14,221 nucleotides of DNA from DSQQ01 sp964443075 (GTDB taxonomy: Bacteria > Chloroflexota > Anaerolineae > 4572-78 > J111), in NCBI GenBank assembly GCA_964443075.1, contig CAYUCB010000187.1, positions 1-14,221 of the forward strand, given 5' to 3'. The first letter of the stretch is position 1. Each line of letters starts with the position of its first letter. Below the pieces are notes generated by a model. The model was not told the origin of the DNA, searched no databases, and saw nothing but the letters and a program-made list of their open reading frames with translations. Below, in pieces: positions 5,839 to 13,021 of this stretch. The position numbers and the translations under genes were made by a program.

Positions 5839-6942
5839 ATGACACCCAAACACCCCTGGACCCTCAACCTGAATTATCTCTTTGGCCTCACGGCCGATCG
5901 CTGGTGGCAGTTGCTGCGGCGGCATCGCGTGGACCCAATCTACTGGCATCGGGCCGCGGCCATTACCCTTCTCAGCGGCGTCAACACCCTTTATCGCCAA
6001 AAAGAAGAACAACGCTTTGGCCAGGCGGTGCGGGCCACAGCTGTGCCGAATCCGGTTCTCATTATCGGCCATTGGCGCAGTGGCACCACCCACCTGTTAA
6101 ACCTGCTCTGCCTGGACGAAACCCTGATTTCCCCGAACGCTTTTCAGGTCGCCAGCCCTTACACCTTTCTAACCACCGAGGCTACCCTGACCCGGCGTTT
6201 TGTCCGCTTGATGCCCTCCAAGCGGCCGATGGATAATATGCCCACCGGTTATCATCTCCCCCAAGAACTGGAATTTGCCCTGGCCTTAATGACCACCCAT
6301 TCGCCCTATTTGGGGATGTCGTTCCCCCGCCATCAGGAGCATTATCTGAAATATATGCGCATAGATGAGAGCAGCCTCTGGCCTGAAGCCATCGTCGCCT
6401 GGGAAGAGGCGTTGCGCTTCTTCCTCAAAAAGCTGTCTTTCAAATATCCGGGGCGACTGCCCCTGCTCAAGTCGCCCTGCAACACGGCCCGGATTAAGCG
6501 GCTGCTCGACCTGTTTCCGCAGACCCGGTTTATTCATATCGTGCGTCACCCCTACCAGGTTTTTTTATCAACCCGCCACCTTTACCAGACCTTAGCCTGG
6601 TATATCTACCTGCAGCGCCCGCCGGACGGCCTGGATGCGTTCATCCTGCGGCAGTATCAGACGATGTACGCCCCTTTTTTTCAGGAAAGGGCCTTGATTC
6701 CTGACGGGCAATATTGCCAGGTGCGCTACGAAGCGTTGGCGCGCGACCCGTATGGGGTGATGGAGGGGATTTACCGGCAGCTTAATCTGGGCGACTTTAA
6801 GGCCCTGACCCCCCGGTTGGAGCGCTATTTGCAGACGATTGGCGCTTACCAAACGAATGCTTTTCCTGAGCTGCCGCAAGAGTTACGGGATAGGGTTTAT
6901 CAAGCCTGGCAGCAGAACTTTTGGGAATGGGGCTATTCATAG
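5839..6942 (+). CDS. Sulfotransferase family protein
   Basis: The 367-residue protein carries both PAPS-binding motifs of sulfotransferases. The 5'-phosphosulfate loop is LIIGHWRSGTTHL (residues 74-86). The 3'-phosphate motif is HIVRHPYQVFLSTR (233-246), with R236 and S244 at the expected spacing of eight. A PLLKSP motif (208-213) lies between them. It would transfer sulfate from PAPS to an unknown acceptor such as a glycan, lipid or small metabolite; there is no signal peptide, so it acts in the cytoplasm. The length is normal for the Sulfotransfer_3-type family. It stands alone between the two copies of the large repeat, next to a broken regulator gene, so it is probably cargo of a rearranged element. 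The substrate cannot be told from the sequence. Confidence 0.88.
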   Translation: MTPKHPWTLNLNYLFGLTADRWWQLLRRHRVDPIYWHRAAAITLLSGVNTLYRQKEEQRFGQAVRATAVPNPVLIIGHWRSGTTHLLNLLCLDETLISPNAFQVASPYTFLTTEATLTRRFVRLMPSKRPMDNMPTGYHLPQELEFALALMTTHSPYLGMSFPRHQEHYLKYMRIDESSLWPEAIVAWEEALRFFLKKLSFKYPGRLPLLKSPCNTARIKRLLDLFPQTRFIHIVRHPYQVFLSTRHLYQTLAWYIYLQRPPDGLDAFILRQYQTMYAPFFQERALIPDGQYCQVRYEALARDPYGVMEGIYRQLNLGDFKALTPRLERYLQTIGAYQTNAFPELPQELRDRVYQAWQQNFWEWGYS

Positions 6943-7188
6943 AGTCTGGCCCGGCTCGTTAATGGTTTCTAGCTCCAGCTAACACCTTCAACAAAATTGA
7001 GACAAACCGCAAAAGGTTTCTTGTTTTCGCGCTCGATTGCTTTTGAAAAAAGTGTGTGCTATCCTTTGAACCACTCCCCATTTGGTCACAAAATGACCAA
7101 TTCTCCGGTGAAATTGTCCACTTGAGGACTTGGTTTGGTTATTTTTTGTCCTTTCGGTCAGATCATTCACCTAAAATATGAAAGAGCC
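6943..7188. other. Non-coding gap with small inverted repeat
   Basis: No gene is supported here. It holds TTGGTCA (7082-7088) and TGACCAA (7094-7100), a 7-bp inverted repeat around CAAAA, and a promoter-like pair TTGCTT / TATCCT with 17-base spacing around 7038-7067. It is more AT-rich than the neighbouring coding DNA. The bases 6940-6950 (TAGAGTCTGGC) repeat 5602-5612 exactly. Confidence 0.4.
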
Positions 7189-7465
7189 GAGTTTATTCAG
7201 TCAGAAATTTTGATAATTATGTAAAGTTATTGTCACAATTGTGACAATAGCTCTGTCCAAAGGTCTCCTCACCCCGGTGGGGAGACCTTTTTTGCGCGGT
7301 AAAAATGTTCACCAATGTGACAATCACCCTCACCACGGCTCCACCTGACTGGCACATTTGTGCCGCGTCATTGTCGCCATTGTGACCGTTTGGAGGGCTA
7401 TAAAAAGAAAACCTAACACCTCATTAATTCATATCATGATGAAGATTCTTAGAATCTGGCGGTCA
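7189..7465. repeat. Large direct repeat, copy B
   Basis: This is the second copy of 5342-5617 with an offset of 1,847-1,848 bases. It begins with the last seven codons of a Rep-like gene (SLFSQKF and stop, against SLFSQEF in copy A) but the rest of that gene is absent. The terminator, the large palindrome, the other dyads, the AT-rich stretch and the end hairpin are all present. The transposon left end lies 82 bp further right. Confidence 0.9.
7259..7293 (+). terminator. Intrinsic terminator, copy B
   Basis: The hairpin is identical to that at 5412-5446: a 14-bp stem with one wobble around CCCG, followed by a T-run. With no intact gene upstream it is now an orphan terminator. Confidence 0.85.
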
Positions 7466-7542
7466 CCAACGATTAAGGGGATACCAATTTCAGGGGGCTG
7501 CCCGGCTTCATCCATCATAAAAATCTGCGTCCTATTCAAACT

Positions 7543-7547
7543 CAAAC
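7543..7547. repeat. Target site duplication CAAAC, left
   Basis: CAAAC directly precedes the TGT terminus of the transposon and is repeated exactly at 13022-13026 directly after the ACA terminus. Five bases is the duplication length made by Tn7-like elements. Confidence 0.9.
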
Positions 7548-7556
7548 TGTCACTTT

Positions 7557-7757
7557 AACCATAACTTTGCCGGATATAAAGCATAACTTTGCCGGATTCA
7601 GGCCATTTTCAGGCAAATAAATAAGGTAACTTACTTTTGTTAAAAACCATAATTTTGCCCAAAGTGCAAAATATGGGCATAACCCTGCCAAATGTACATC
7701 ATTTTGGGAGGGGTTTTACCATCCTGAAGCCATTTGTGTAAAGCATAAGCTTGCCGT
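7557..7757. repeat. Five TnsB-type binding sites at the left end
   Basis: Five same-orientation 17-mers are seen at 7557-7573, 7579-7595, 7645-7661, 7675-7691 and 7741-7757. Examples are AACCATAACTTTGCCGG, AAGCATAACTTTGCCGG, AACCATAATTTTGCCCA, GGGCATAACCCTGCCAA and AAGCATAAGCTTGCCGT. The first two lie 22 bases apart and the others are more widely spread, as in the left ends of Tn7-like elements. Confidence 0.85.
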
Positions 7758-7762
7758 AAAGT
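7734..7762 (+). promoter_or_regulatory. Candidate tnsAB promoter overlapping the fifth TnsB site
   Basis: TTGTGT (7734-7739) and TAAAGT (7757-7762) are separated by 17 bases, and the innermost TnsB-type site (7741-7757) fills the spacer. The hexamers are weak matches. If right, TnsB binding would block its own transcription, as known for transposase autoregulation in Tn7-like elements. Confidence 0.35.
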
Positions 7763-7799
7763 AACAACTTTTCACCTAACTATCTTACGGGAGGTTTTA

Positions 7800-9365
7800 A
7801 TGTTAACACAAACGCAACTTACAGCTCTATATCAACAGCTCGGCTTGAGTGAGGTCGCCCGGGCGGTGGTTGATAAAATTCGGGACTCACCACCCACCCG
7901 TCGGGTGGGGAGTAGACGGGGTAATGTCAGCGTACGTTACCCCAGTCGAAAAATGGGGTTGGTCATTCAGGCCGAGAGCCATAAAAATGAGTTAGCCGGG
8001 ATTTATGAAATGGAATATGACCCGGATACTCTGGAGTATTACGATCAACCCGGTCCAATCCAGTTAATTTACCCCTCAAAAAATGGACGTTCAGTGACAG
8101 TCAGGCATACGCCTGATTTTTTTGTGCTTCGAAGTCAGAGTATGGGGTGGGAAGAATGGAAAACCGAAGCAGAATTAATAAAATTGAGTGAGCAACAGCC
8201 CCACCGTTATGTTCGAGGAGTGGACGAAACCTGGTCTTGTCCGCCTGGGGAGGCTTATGCTCAACCCTTTGGCTTTTTCTACCGCATTCGTTCCTCAGCA
8301 GAGATTGATTGGGTATTTCAACGAAACTTACGTTTTATGGAAGATTATCTGCGTGATGATTGTCCTGAAGTAAATCCAGCGATCGTGACCGCTGTCATCA
8401 AGCTGGTACAAGAGCAACCCGGTCTAAACCTGACCGCTTTGAGGGCCCAGGTGGAGGGAGTTGAGCCCGATAGTCTCTATCGGCTGATAGTGACTGACCA
8501 GATTTACTGTGATTTAAGAGCCATCCCTCTGACCGAACCGGACCGGGTTAAAGTTTATCTTAACCGGGAAATTGGGCAGATGTACCGGTTGGCTGAAGGG
8601 GTGAGCCGACCCTTAGGCTCCAGTCGGCTACAAGTGCGCATAGGAGAGCGTCTTTTGTGGGATAATCGGCTCTGGTTCATGGTTAATCTGGGCGAGCAAC
8701 AGCACTGGTTGCAGGCTGAAGATGGTCGTTTGGTGACTTTGCCTATCCCCATTTTTGAAAATTTGGTCAATCAAGGGGCCATCAAGAGTGAAGGGGCTGG
8801 GGAAGAGCCACTTTGTCAGGCCGCCCAAGATATTTTAAGTCAGGCCTCTCTTGAAGATTTGCAGGAAGCCAATCGTCGTTATCAGATCATTGCTCCCCTG
8901 CTCAAAGGCCAACCCGCCGATACAACCACCCCTGGACGCACCCGGCGGCTCTGGTTGGCCCGCTATCGGCAGGCCGAACAAGCCTGGGGCAATGGGTATC
9001 TGGGGTTAATTCCTCAACGGGCTAAACGGGGGAATCGACAAGCTAAATTACCGGTTGAAACAGACCAGTTAATGACGCAGTTTATTGAAACCAGTTATGA
9101 AACCCTTAAACAAAAATCCAAACGGTTGGTCTATGGCGAACTGGTAGCAGAATGTTTGCAACAGGGATTGGTCGCTCCCAGTTATCCTACCTTTTGTCAG
9201 CAGGTGGGGCGGAGACCGCGGTATGAACAGCTTAAACAGCGACAAGGTCCGCGGGCGGCTTACCCTTATGAACCTTTCTACTATGAGTTGAGCCAAACCA
9301 CCCCCCGCCACGGGGATCGTCCCTTTGAAATTGTCCATATTGATCACACCCAACTGGATTATTGA
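7800..9365 (+). CDS. tnsAB: TnsA-TnsB fusion transposase, 5' part (frameshifted)
   Basis: The ATG follows a strong GGGAGG (7789-7794). Residues about 55-125 form the TnsA-type restriction-like nuclease: E64 in ESHKNELAG, then YDPDTLEYYDQP, D106 in HTPDFFV, and K121 in EEWKTE, the expected Glu-Asp-x-Lys set. This domain nicks the 5' ends so the element can be cut out fully. From about residue 190 the TnsB part begins, with helix-turn-helix DNA-binding segments that would read the end sites, and it reaches the first catalytic Asp, D515 in HIDHTQLD. The frame then stops at TGA 9363-9365, while homologous sequence continues one base over. Removing one base near GGATTATTG (9356-9364) would restore a fusion of about 882 residues. 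Confidence 0.88.
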   Translation: MLTQTQLTALYQQLGLSEVARAVVDKIRDSPPTRRVGSRRGNVSVRYPSRKMGLVIQAESHKNELAGIYEMEYDPDTLEYYDQPGPIQLIYPSKNGRSVTVRHTPDFFVLRSQSMGWEEWKTEAELIKLSEQQPHRYVRGVDETWSCPPGEAYAQPFGFFYRIRSSAEIDWVFQRNLRFMEDYLRDDCPEVNPAIVTAVIKLVQEQPGLNLTALRAQVEGVEPDSLYRLIVTDQIYCDLRAIPLTEPDRVKVYLNREIGQMYRLAEGVSRPLGSSRLQVRIGERLLWDNRLWFMVNLGEQQHWLQAEDGRLVTLPIPIFENLVNQGAIKSEGAGEEPLCQAAQDILSQASLEDLQEANRRYQIIAPLLKGQPADTTTPGRTRRLWLARYRQAEQAWGNGYLGLIPQRAKRGNRQAKLPVETDQLMTQFIETSYETLKQKSKRLVYGELVAECLQQGLVAPSYPTFCQQVGRRPRYEQLKQRQGPRAAYPYEPFYYELSQTTPRHGDRPFEIVHIDHTQLDY

Positions 9366-10449
9366 ACTGATTTGTTCTCGGACGGCCACCCCTCTGGGGC
9401 GACCGTGGGCCACCTTTTTAATGGACGCCTACTCCCGGCGTCTTTTAGCCTTCTACTTGACCTTTGATCCGCCCAGTTACCGCTCTTGCATGATGGTGAT
9501 TCGAGAATGTGTACGGCGGCATACCCGTTTTCCCCAAACCATTGTGGTTGATGGGGGCAAGGAATTTGCCAGCACCTATTTTGAAACGTTATTGGCCCGT
9601 TATAAATGCACCAAAAAGACCCGTCCTGGCAGCAAACCTCGTTTTGGCTCCGTCTGTGAACGCTTGTTTGGCACCAGCCACAGCACCTTTATTCATCATT
9701 TGGAAGGCAATACCCAGTTGATGCGGCAACCCAGACAGGTCACCCGTTCACTTCAGCCGCGGCAACGGGCTCAGTGGACCCTGGAAGCTCTCTGGCTACG
9801 GTTGGGGGAATGGGCTTATGAAGTTTATGATACGCTGGAACATCCGGCTTTGGGTCAATCGCCCCGAGCATGTTTTACCCATGGAATGGCTCAGAGTGGG
9901 TTACGACCTCACCGACTGGTTGCTTTCAACCAGGAATTTCAGATTTTCTCTCTGCCTACTACCGCCAAAGGGCAGGCGATGATCCAGCCTAACTTAGGGG
10001 TCAAAATCAACTACATTTACTACTGGGCTGAAGATTTTCGCGACCCGCAATTAGAACAAACCCTGGTGCCAGTTCGTTATGACCCTTTCAACCTCGGTCT
10101 GGCTTATGCTTACGTCAAAGGTCGTTGGGTGCAGGTGGTTTCGGAGCATTACGCAGCTTTACGGGGACGTTCTGAACGAGAGTTGATGTTAGCGGTCGCC
10201 GAATTACGTCAGCGTCAACGCCAGCATAGTCGTCATTTTGCTCTGACGGCTCGGCAGTTAGCCACTTTTCTCGGTTCAGTTGAAGCTGAAGAACTGTTAC
10301 AACAACAGCGCTTACGTGACGCCGCTGGTCAAGCGATCGGTGATAAACCGGCAGATTTAACCCCGGCTCAACCCTCTCAACCCCCTTCTCCGCCCCCTTC
10401 CTCTGCGGCTAACCCCGAATCCCAACCCATTGAATATGGAGATTTTTAA
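9361..10449 (+). CDS. tnsB: TnsB transposase, 3' part with second Asp and Glu
   Basis: Read from 9361 this frame continues the TnsB integrase core: IELICSRTATPLGRPW, then MDAYSRR, the second catalytic Asp in VVDGGKEF (codon 9550-9552) and the Glu in VCERLFGT (codon 9658-9660). The last two are separated by exactly 35 residues, the D-35-E hallmark of retroviral-integrase-type transposases. A Mu-transposase-like C-terminal beta domain follows (LGVKINYIYYW, LGLAYAYV), then a Gln/Pro/Ser-rich linker and a short terminal tail, IEYGDF, of the kind that hooks TnsC. The piece has no Shine-Dalgarno-led start of its own, so it is not an independent gene. Its TAA overlaps the tnsC start by one base. Confidence 0.87.
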   Translation: MELICSRTATPLGRPWATFLMDAYSRRLLAFYLTFDPPSYRSCMMVIRECVRRHTRFPQTIVVDGGKEFASTYFETLLARYKCTKKTRPGSKPRFGSVCERLFGTSHSTFIHHLEGNTQLMRQPRQVTRSLQPRQRAQWTLEALWLRLGEWAYEVYDTLEHPALGQSPRACFTHGMAQSGLRPHRLVAFNQEFQIFSLPTTAKGQAMIQPNLGVKINYIYYWAEDFRDPQLEQTLVPVRYDPFNLGLAYAYVKGRWVQVVSEHYAALRGRSERELMLAVAELRQRQRQHSRHFALTARQLATFLGSVEAEELLQQQRLRDAAGQAIGDKPADLTPAQPSQPPSPPPSSAANPESQPIEYGDF

Positions 10450-11582
10450 TGATGTTACCAACCAATCGTTTTCCGGCAGAGTTATTAAACCAACCTATCG
10501 TTGAACGCTTACGTTACTTTGATCATAAAATTATCGCCCATCCTCATCTCAAAACGTTGTTTGAGACCTTGCTTCAGGCCATTCGCCATCCGGCCGGCTC
10601 ACCGCTCATCTTTGTCTATGGACCAACCGGTGTAGGTAAAACCACCCTCCGACAACGTCTAGAAAATTCGTTGCTTGAGGCCACTCAGGCTCAACCTCGC
10701 CCCCATCCGGGCTATATCCCTGTGGCTGGTCTGGAAGCGGTGGCTCCAGAAAATGGTCAATTTAATTGGAAAGATTACTACCGTCGAGCCCTGGTAGCTC
10801 TGGAAGAACCCCTGCTGGAGGACAAAATTGCTTACCATGTCCGAGGAGTGGGTCGTAACCAGGAGGGACATTTAATGATTGCTTACAGTATGGGCGTGGG
10901 AAATTTGCGTCAGGCTCTGGAAGAATGCTTACAACAGCGTCGGCCTCAGGCTTTTTTAATTGATGAGGCCCAGCACTTCAAAAAAGTAGCCAGTGGGCGG
11001 CGCTTATTAGACCAAATGGATGCTCTTAAATCATTAGCTAGCCTAACCGGAACCGTGCATGTCTTGTTGGGTACTTATGAATTGTTGGACTTAAGTAACT
11101 TGAGCGCCCAATTAAGTCGGCGAAGTGTAGAATTACATTTTGCCCGGTATCGGGCTGAAATTTCAGCGGAATTGGCCATTTTTAAAAATGTGATTTTAAC
11201 CTTTCAACATCAACTCCCCCTGGCTGAAGAACCGGATTTGGTCAAACATACTGAATACTTATATGAACGGTCGGCGGGTTGTGTGGGCATTTTGAAGGAT
11301 TGGTTGTATCAGGCCCTGGCTCAAGCCCTGGAACAAGAACAACTCAGCTTAACCCTTAAAAACCTGGAACAATTTGCCAAATCTCCCCAAAAAATGTTAC
11401 GAGTGGCCCGTGAAATTAAAGAAGGCGAAACCTTACTTCAGGAACGAGAAACTCAATTGACTGAACTGCGATCCATTTTAGGAACCCCCTGGCTTCAGCC
11501 CCCCGCCCCAACCTTTCAGCCTGACCCTGCTTCTGCCAGGGTGGGTCAACGTAACCCTCACCGTGATGAGGTCGGCCAATGA
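10449..11582 (+). CDS. tnsC: TnsC/TniB-type AAA+ transposition regulator
   Basis: The 377-residue protein has a Walker A motif GPTGVGKTT (residues 58-66), a Walker B motif AFLIDEAQH (168-176) and a sensor-type strand VHVLLGT (203-209). The LIDEAQH form is typical of TnsC/TniB. These ATPases form rings or filaments on target DNA, link the target selector (TniQ/TnsD) to the TnsAB transposase and prevent insertion next to an existing copy. It is shorter than Tn7 TnsC (about 555 residues) and nearer to the TniB size class. ATGATG at its start offers two adjacent initiation codons, and the first overlaps the tnsB stop. Its own stop overlaps tniQ in ATGA. Confidence 0.92.
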   Translation: MMLPTNRFPAELLNQPIVERLRYFDHKIIAHPHLKTLFETLLQAIRHPAGSPLIFVYGPTGVGKTTLRQRLENSLLEATQAQPRPHPGYIPVAGLEAVAPENGQFNWKDYYRRALVALEEPLLEDKIAYHVRGVGRNQEGHLMIAYSMGVGNLRQALEECLQQRRPQAFLIDEAQHFKKVASGRRLLDQMDALKSLASLTGTVHVLLGTYELLDLSNLSAQLSRRSVELHFARYRAEISAELAIFKNVILTFQHQLPLAEEPDLVKHTEYLYERSAGCVGILKDWLYQALAQALEQEQLSLTLKNLEQFAKSPQKMLRVAREIKEGETLLQERETQLTELRSILGTPWLQPPAPTFQPDPASARVGQRNPHRDEVGQ

Positions 11583-12946
11583 CCCTCTATGAAATTTGGG
11601 AAAAATCTGATCCGGTTAGACCACCCCGCAGCCGTCTCTATGCCCTCACCCCGGTTGGGGTAGGTACATCTGAGGTTGAAAGCTTGACCAGTTACCTGCG
11701 CCGTTTAGCCGCCGCCCATGGGGTTACCGTGAGTAAATTGATCCAGAATGAAATCCTGCCGCTCTGTCAGCCCAAACGGGGTTCCTCTACCTTCCTCGGT
11801 CAAAAAAGTCGGGTCGTTCACGGCCCGGGCTGTTCAGCCCTGGAAGTAACTTGGGCCTTGCAACGCCTCACCGGTCAAATGCAGTTAACTTATTTGACCT
11901 TTTTGCCTTGGGCCGATGTGATCGCTCTGGATGATATGCTCCGGTTAGAACGAGCTTGGTGTCCCCTTTGTTTGGAGGAACAGCGCCAAGCCGAGCAACC
12001 CGTGGTGGAACCTTTACTGTGGACCTTGCAACCGATTCAACTTTGTGTCAAACATCAATTCCCTTTACAAAGTCTCTGCCCCCATTGTCAACAACCCCTC
12101 CCCTGGTTAGCTGCTTACTCCCGCCCTGGGTTTTGTTCTAATTGCTACACCTGGTTAGGCTTAGCTCCTCACCCTCTCCCCAATCCCTTAGCTGATTTGA
12201 CCGAAGCCGAATTATTCTGGCAAAATTGGTTAGCTCAAGCCCTGGGTTATTTGTTAGCGGCTACCCCGACTTTGCCTTATACCCCTCGTTTGGAATGGTT
12301 CGCTTTCAGTCTCGCTCACATCTGTGCCCAAATCGCTCAAGGTCAGGTTGACCTCTTGACCCAACATCTTCAGGCTTGTCACCTTCACCTATCTGCCGAT
12401 CAAATCAAAGATTGGCTCGCCGAAAAGACCCGGCCCTCTTTCACCGCCTTTTTTGAGCTGGCCTACTGCTTACAAATTGAACCCTTCCATCTGCTAAACT
12501 ATCACTCCCTCCCTCATGACCCTCGCCCCCTTCGCCCTCTTAATTTCAAACGCAGTTACTCCAAAGCCGATCTCTTTATTGCCAACCCTCATCAATTGGC
12601 TCAAACTCTGGAAACTGTTTTAGCCAACGACCACAATGCCCCCCCTTCTCTCACCCAGTTGAGTCAGCAACTGGGGTTTTCTAACGCCCATCATCTGAAA
12701 ACATATTTTCCAGAACAAACAAAACTCATCAAACAACGCTACCAGACCTATACCCAAACCATGCAAACTCAACGGCTGGCCTCCTTACGGCAAGACGTCA
12801 GACAAGCCGTTTTTGACCTGCATGCCCAAGGTCTTGATCCTACCATAAGCCGATTGAACCATTATCTGGGTAAACCAAAAATTAACATGAACCCCCATGT
12901 ACGCGCTGCCTGGAAACAAGCCCGTCAGGAACTCGGTCTCGATTAA
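11579..12946 (+). CDS. tniQ: TnsD-like TniQ target selector
   Basis: The 455-residue protein has the TniQ N-terminal pattern (ESLTSYLRRLAAAHGVTVSKL) and a zinc-binding set: C128/C131 (CPLC), C156/H159 (CVKH), C167/C170 (CPHC) and C186/C189 (CSNC). The long C-terminal half contains helix-turn-helix-like segments (PSLTQLSQQLGFSNAHHLKTY and ISRLNHYLGKPKINM) and a TYFPE...IKQRYQTY motif seen in TnsD-type proteins. The length and C-terminal domain suggest DNA-sequence-guided targeting (TnsD mode) rather than the short TniQ of CRISPR-guided elements. Translation is coupled to tnsC by a 4-base overlap. The recognised target sequence cannot be identified from this window alone. Confidence 0.9.
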   Translation: MTLYEIWEKSDPVRPPRSRLYALTPVGVGTSEVESLTSYLRRLAAAHGVTVSKLIQNEILPLCQPKRGSSTFLGQKSRVVHGPGCSALEVTWALQRLTGQMQLTYLTFLPWADVIALDDMLRLERAWCPLCLEEQRQAEQPVVEPLLWTLQPIQLCVKHQFPLQSLCPHCQQPLPWLAAYSRPGFCSNCYTWLGLAPHPLPNPLADLTEAELFWQNWLAQALGYLLAATPTLPYTPRLEWFAFSLAHICAQIAQGQVDLLTQHLQACHLHLSADQIKDWLAEKTRPSFTAFFELAYCLQIEPFHLLNYHSLPHDPRPLRPLNFKRSYSKADLFIANPHQLAQTLETVLANDHNAPPSLTQLSQQLGFSNAHHLKTYFPEQTKLIKQRYQTYTQTMQTQRLASLRQDVRQAVFDLHAQGLDPTISRLNHYLGKPKINMNPHVRAAWKQARQELGLD

Positions 12947-12950
12947 TTAA

Positions 12951-13012
12951 AACCATATCTTTACCACTATTTGTTAAAAGCATAACTTTGCCGTTTTGGC
13001 AAGGTTATGCTT
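12951..13012. repeat. Three TnsB-type binding sites at the right end
   Basis: The sites are AACCATATCTTTACCAC (12951-12967, degenerate, same orientation as the left end), AAGCATAACTTTGCCGT (12978-12994, same orientation) and the terminal site TTGGCAAGGTTATGCTT (12996-13012, opposite orientation). The last two are head to head. The first site begins four bases after the tniQ stop, so the element has no spare sequence. Confidence 0.8.
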
Positions 13013-13015
13013 TTT
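12976..13015 (+). terminator. Hairpin and T-run formed by the transposon right end
   Basis: AAAAGCATAACTTTGCC (12976-12992) pairs with GGCAAGGTTATGCTTTT (12998-13014) in a 17-bp stem with one G-U wobble around GTTTT, and ends in five T residues. This meets the form of an intrinsic terminator for the tns operon while also being two TnsB sites. Confidence 0.65.
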
Positions 13016-13021
13016 GTAACA

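Larger units (their letters stand above)
7548..13021 (+). mobile_element. Complete cargo-free Tn7-like transposon (5,474 bp)
   Basis: The left end begins TGTCAC and the right end, read inwards on the other strand, begins TGTTAC. Each is followed at the same distance by the same site (AACCATAACTTTGCCGG at 7557-7573; AAGCATAACCTTGCCAA as complement of 12996-13012). The ends are flanked by the 5-bp duplication CAAAC. Inside are tnsA-tnsB (fused), tnsC and tniQ/tnsD, overlapping as one operon. No cargo gene, CRISPR array, Cas gene or TnsE is present: the genes fill the element from 7800 to 12946. The interior is visibly more AT-rich and uses more TTA/TTG codons than the left-hand genes, a sign of recent arrival. 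Confidence 0.93.

Noticed and set aside
7434..7547. Minus-strand peptide reading MMDEAGQPPEIGIPLIVG and ending in the repeat
   Set aside because: It is open over about 38 codons, but upstream it runs into the transposon end and, in the reconstructed empty site, soon meets a stop. The end residues differ between copies in the way explained better by dyad conservation.
7358..7558. 66-codon + strand frame through repeat copy B
   Set aside because: It crosses conserved dyads, the AT-rich stretch and the transposon boundary, has no ribosome binding site, and is not kept in copy A.
7557..7757. CRISPR array from repeated 17-mers at the left end
   Set aside because: Spacings are irregular (22, 66, 30 and 66 bases), the repeats are degenerate, and the same motif occurs inverted at the other terminus, which fits transposase binding sites.
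9356..9366. Programmed +1 frameshift in tnsAB
   Set aside because: There is no slippery run or upstream Shine-Dalgarno-like stimulator, and neither GAT nor TAT re-pairs well one base on. A mutation or consensus error is simpler.
7548..13021. CRISPR-guided transposon (CAST)
   Set aside because: The TnsAB/TnsC/TniQ set prompted a search for Cas genes and spaced repeats. None exists between the ends, and the only repeats are unevenly spaced transposase sites; TniQ is of the long TnsD-like form.
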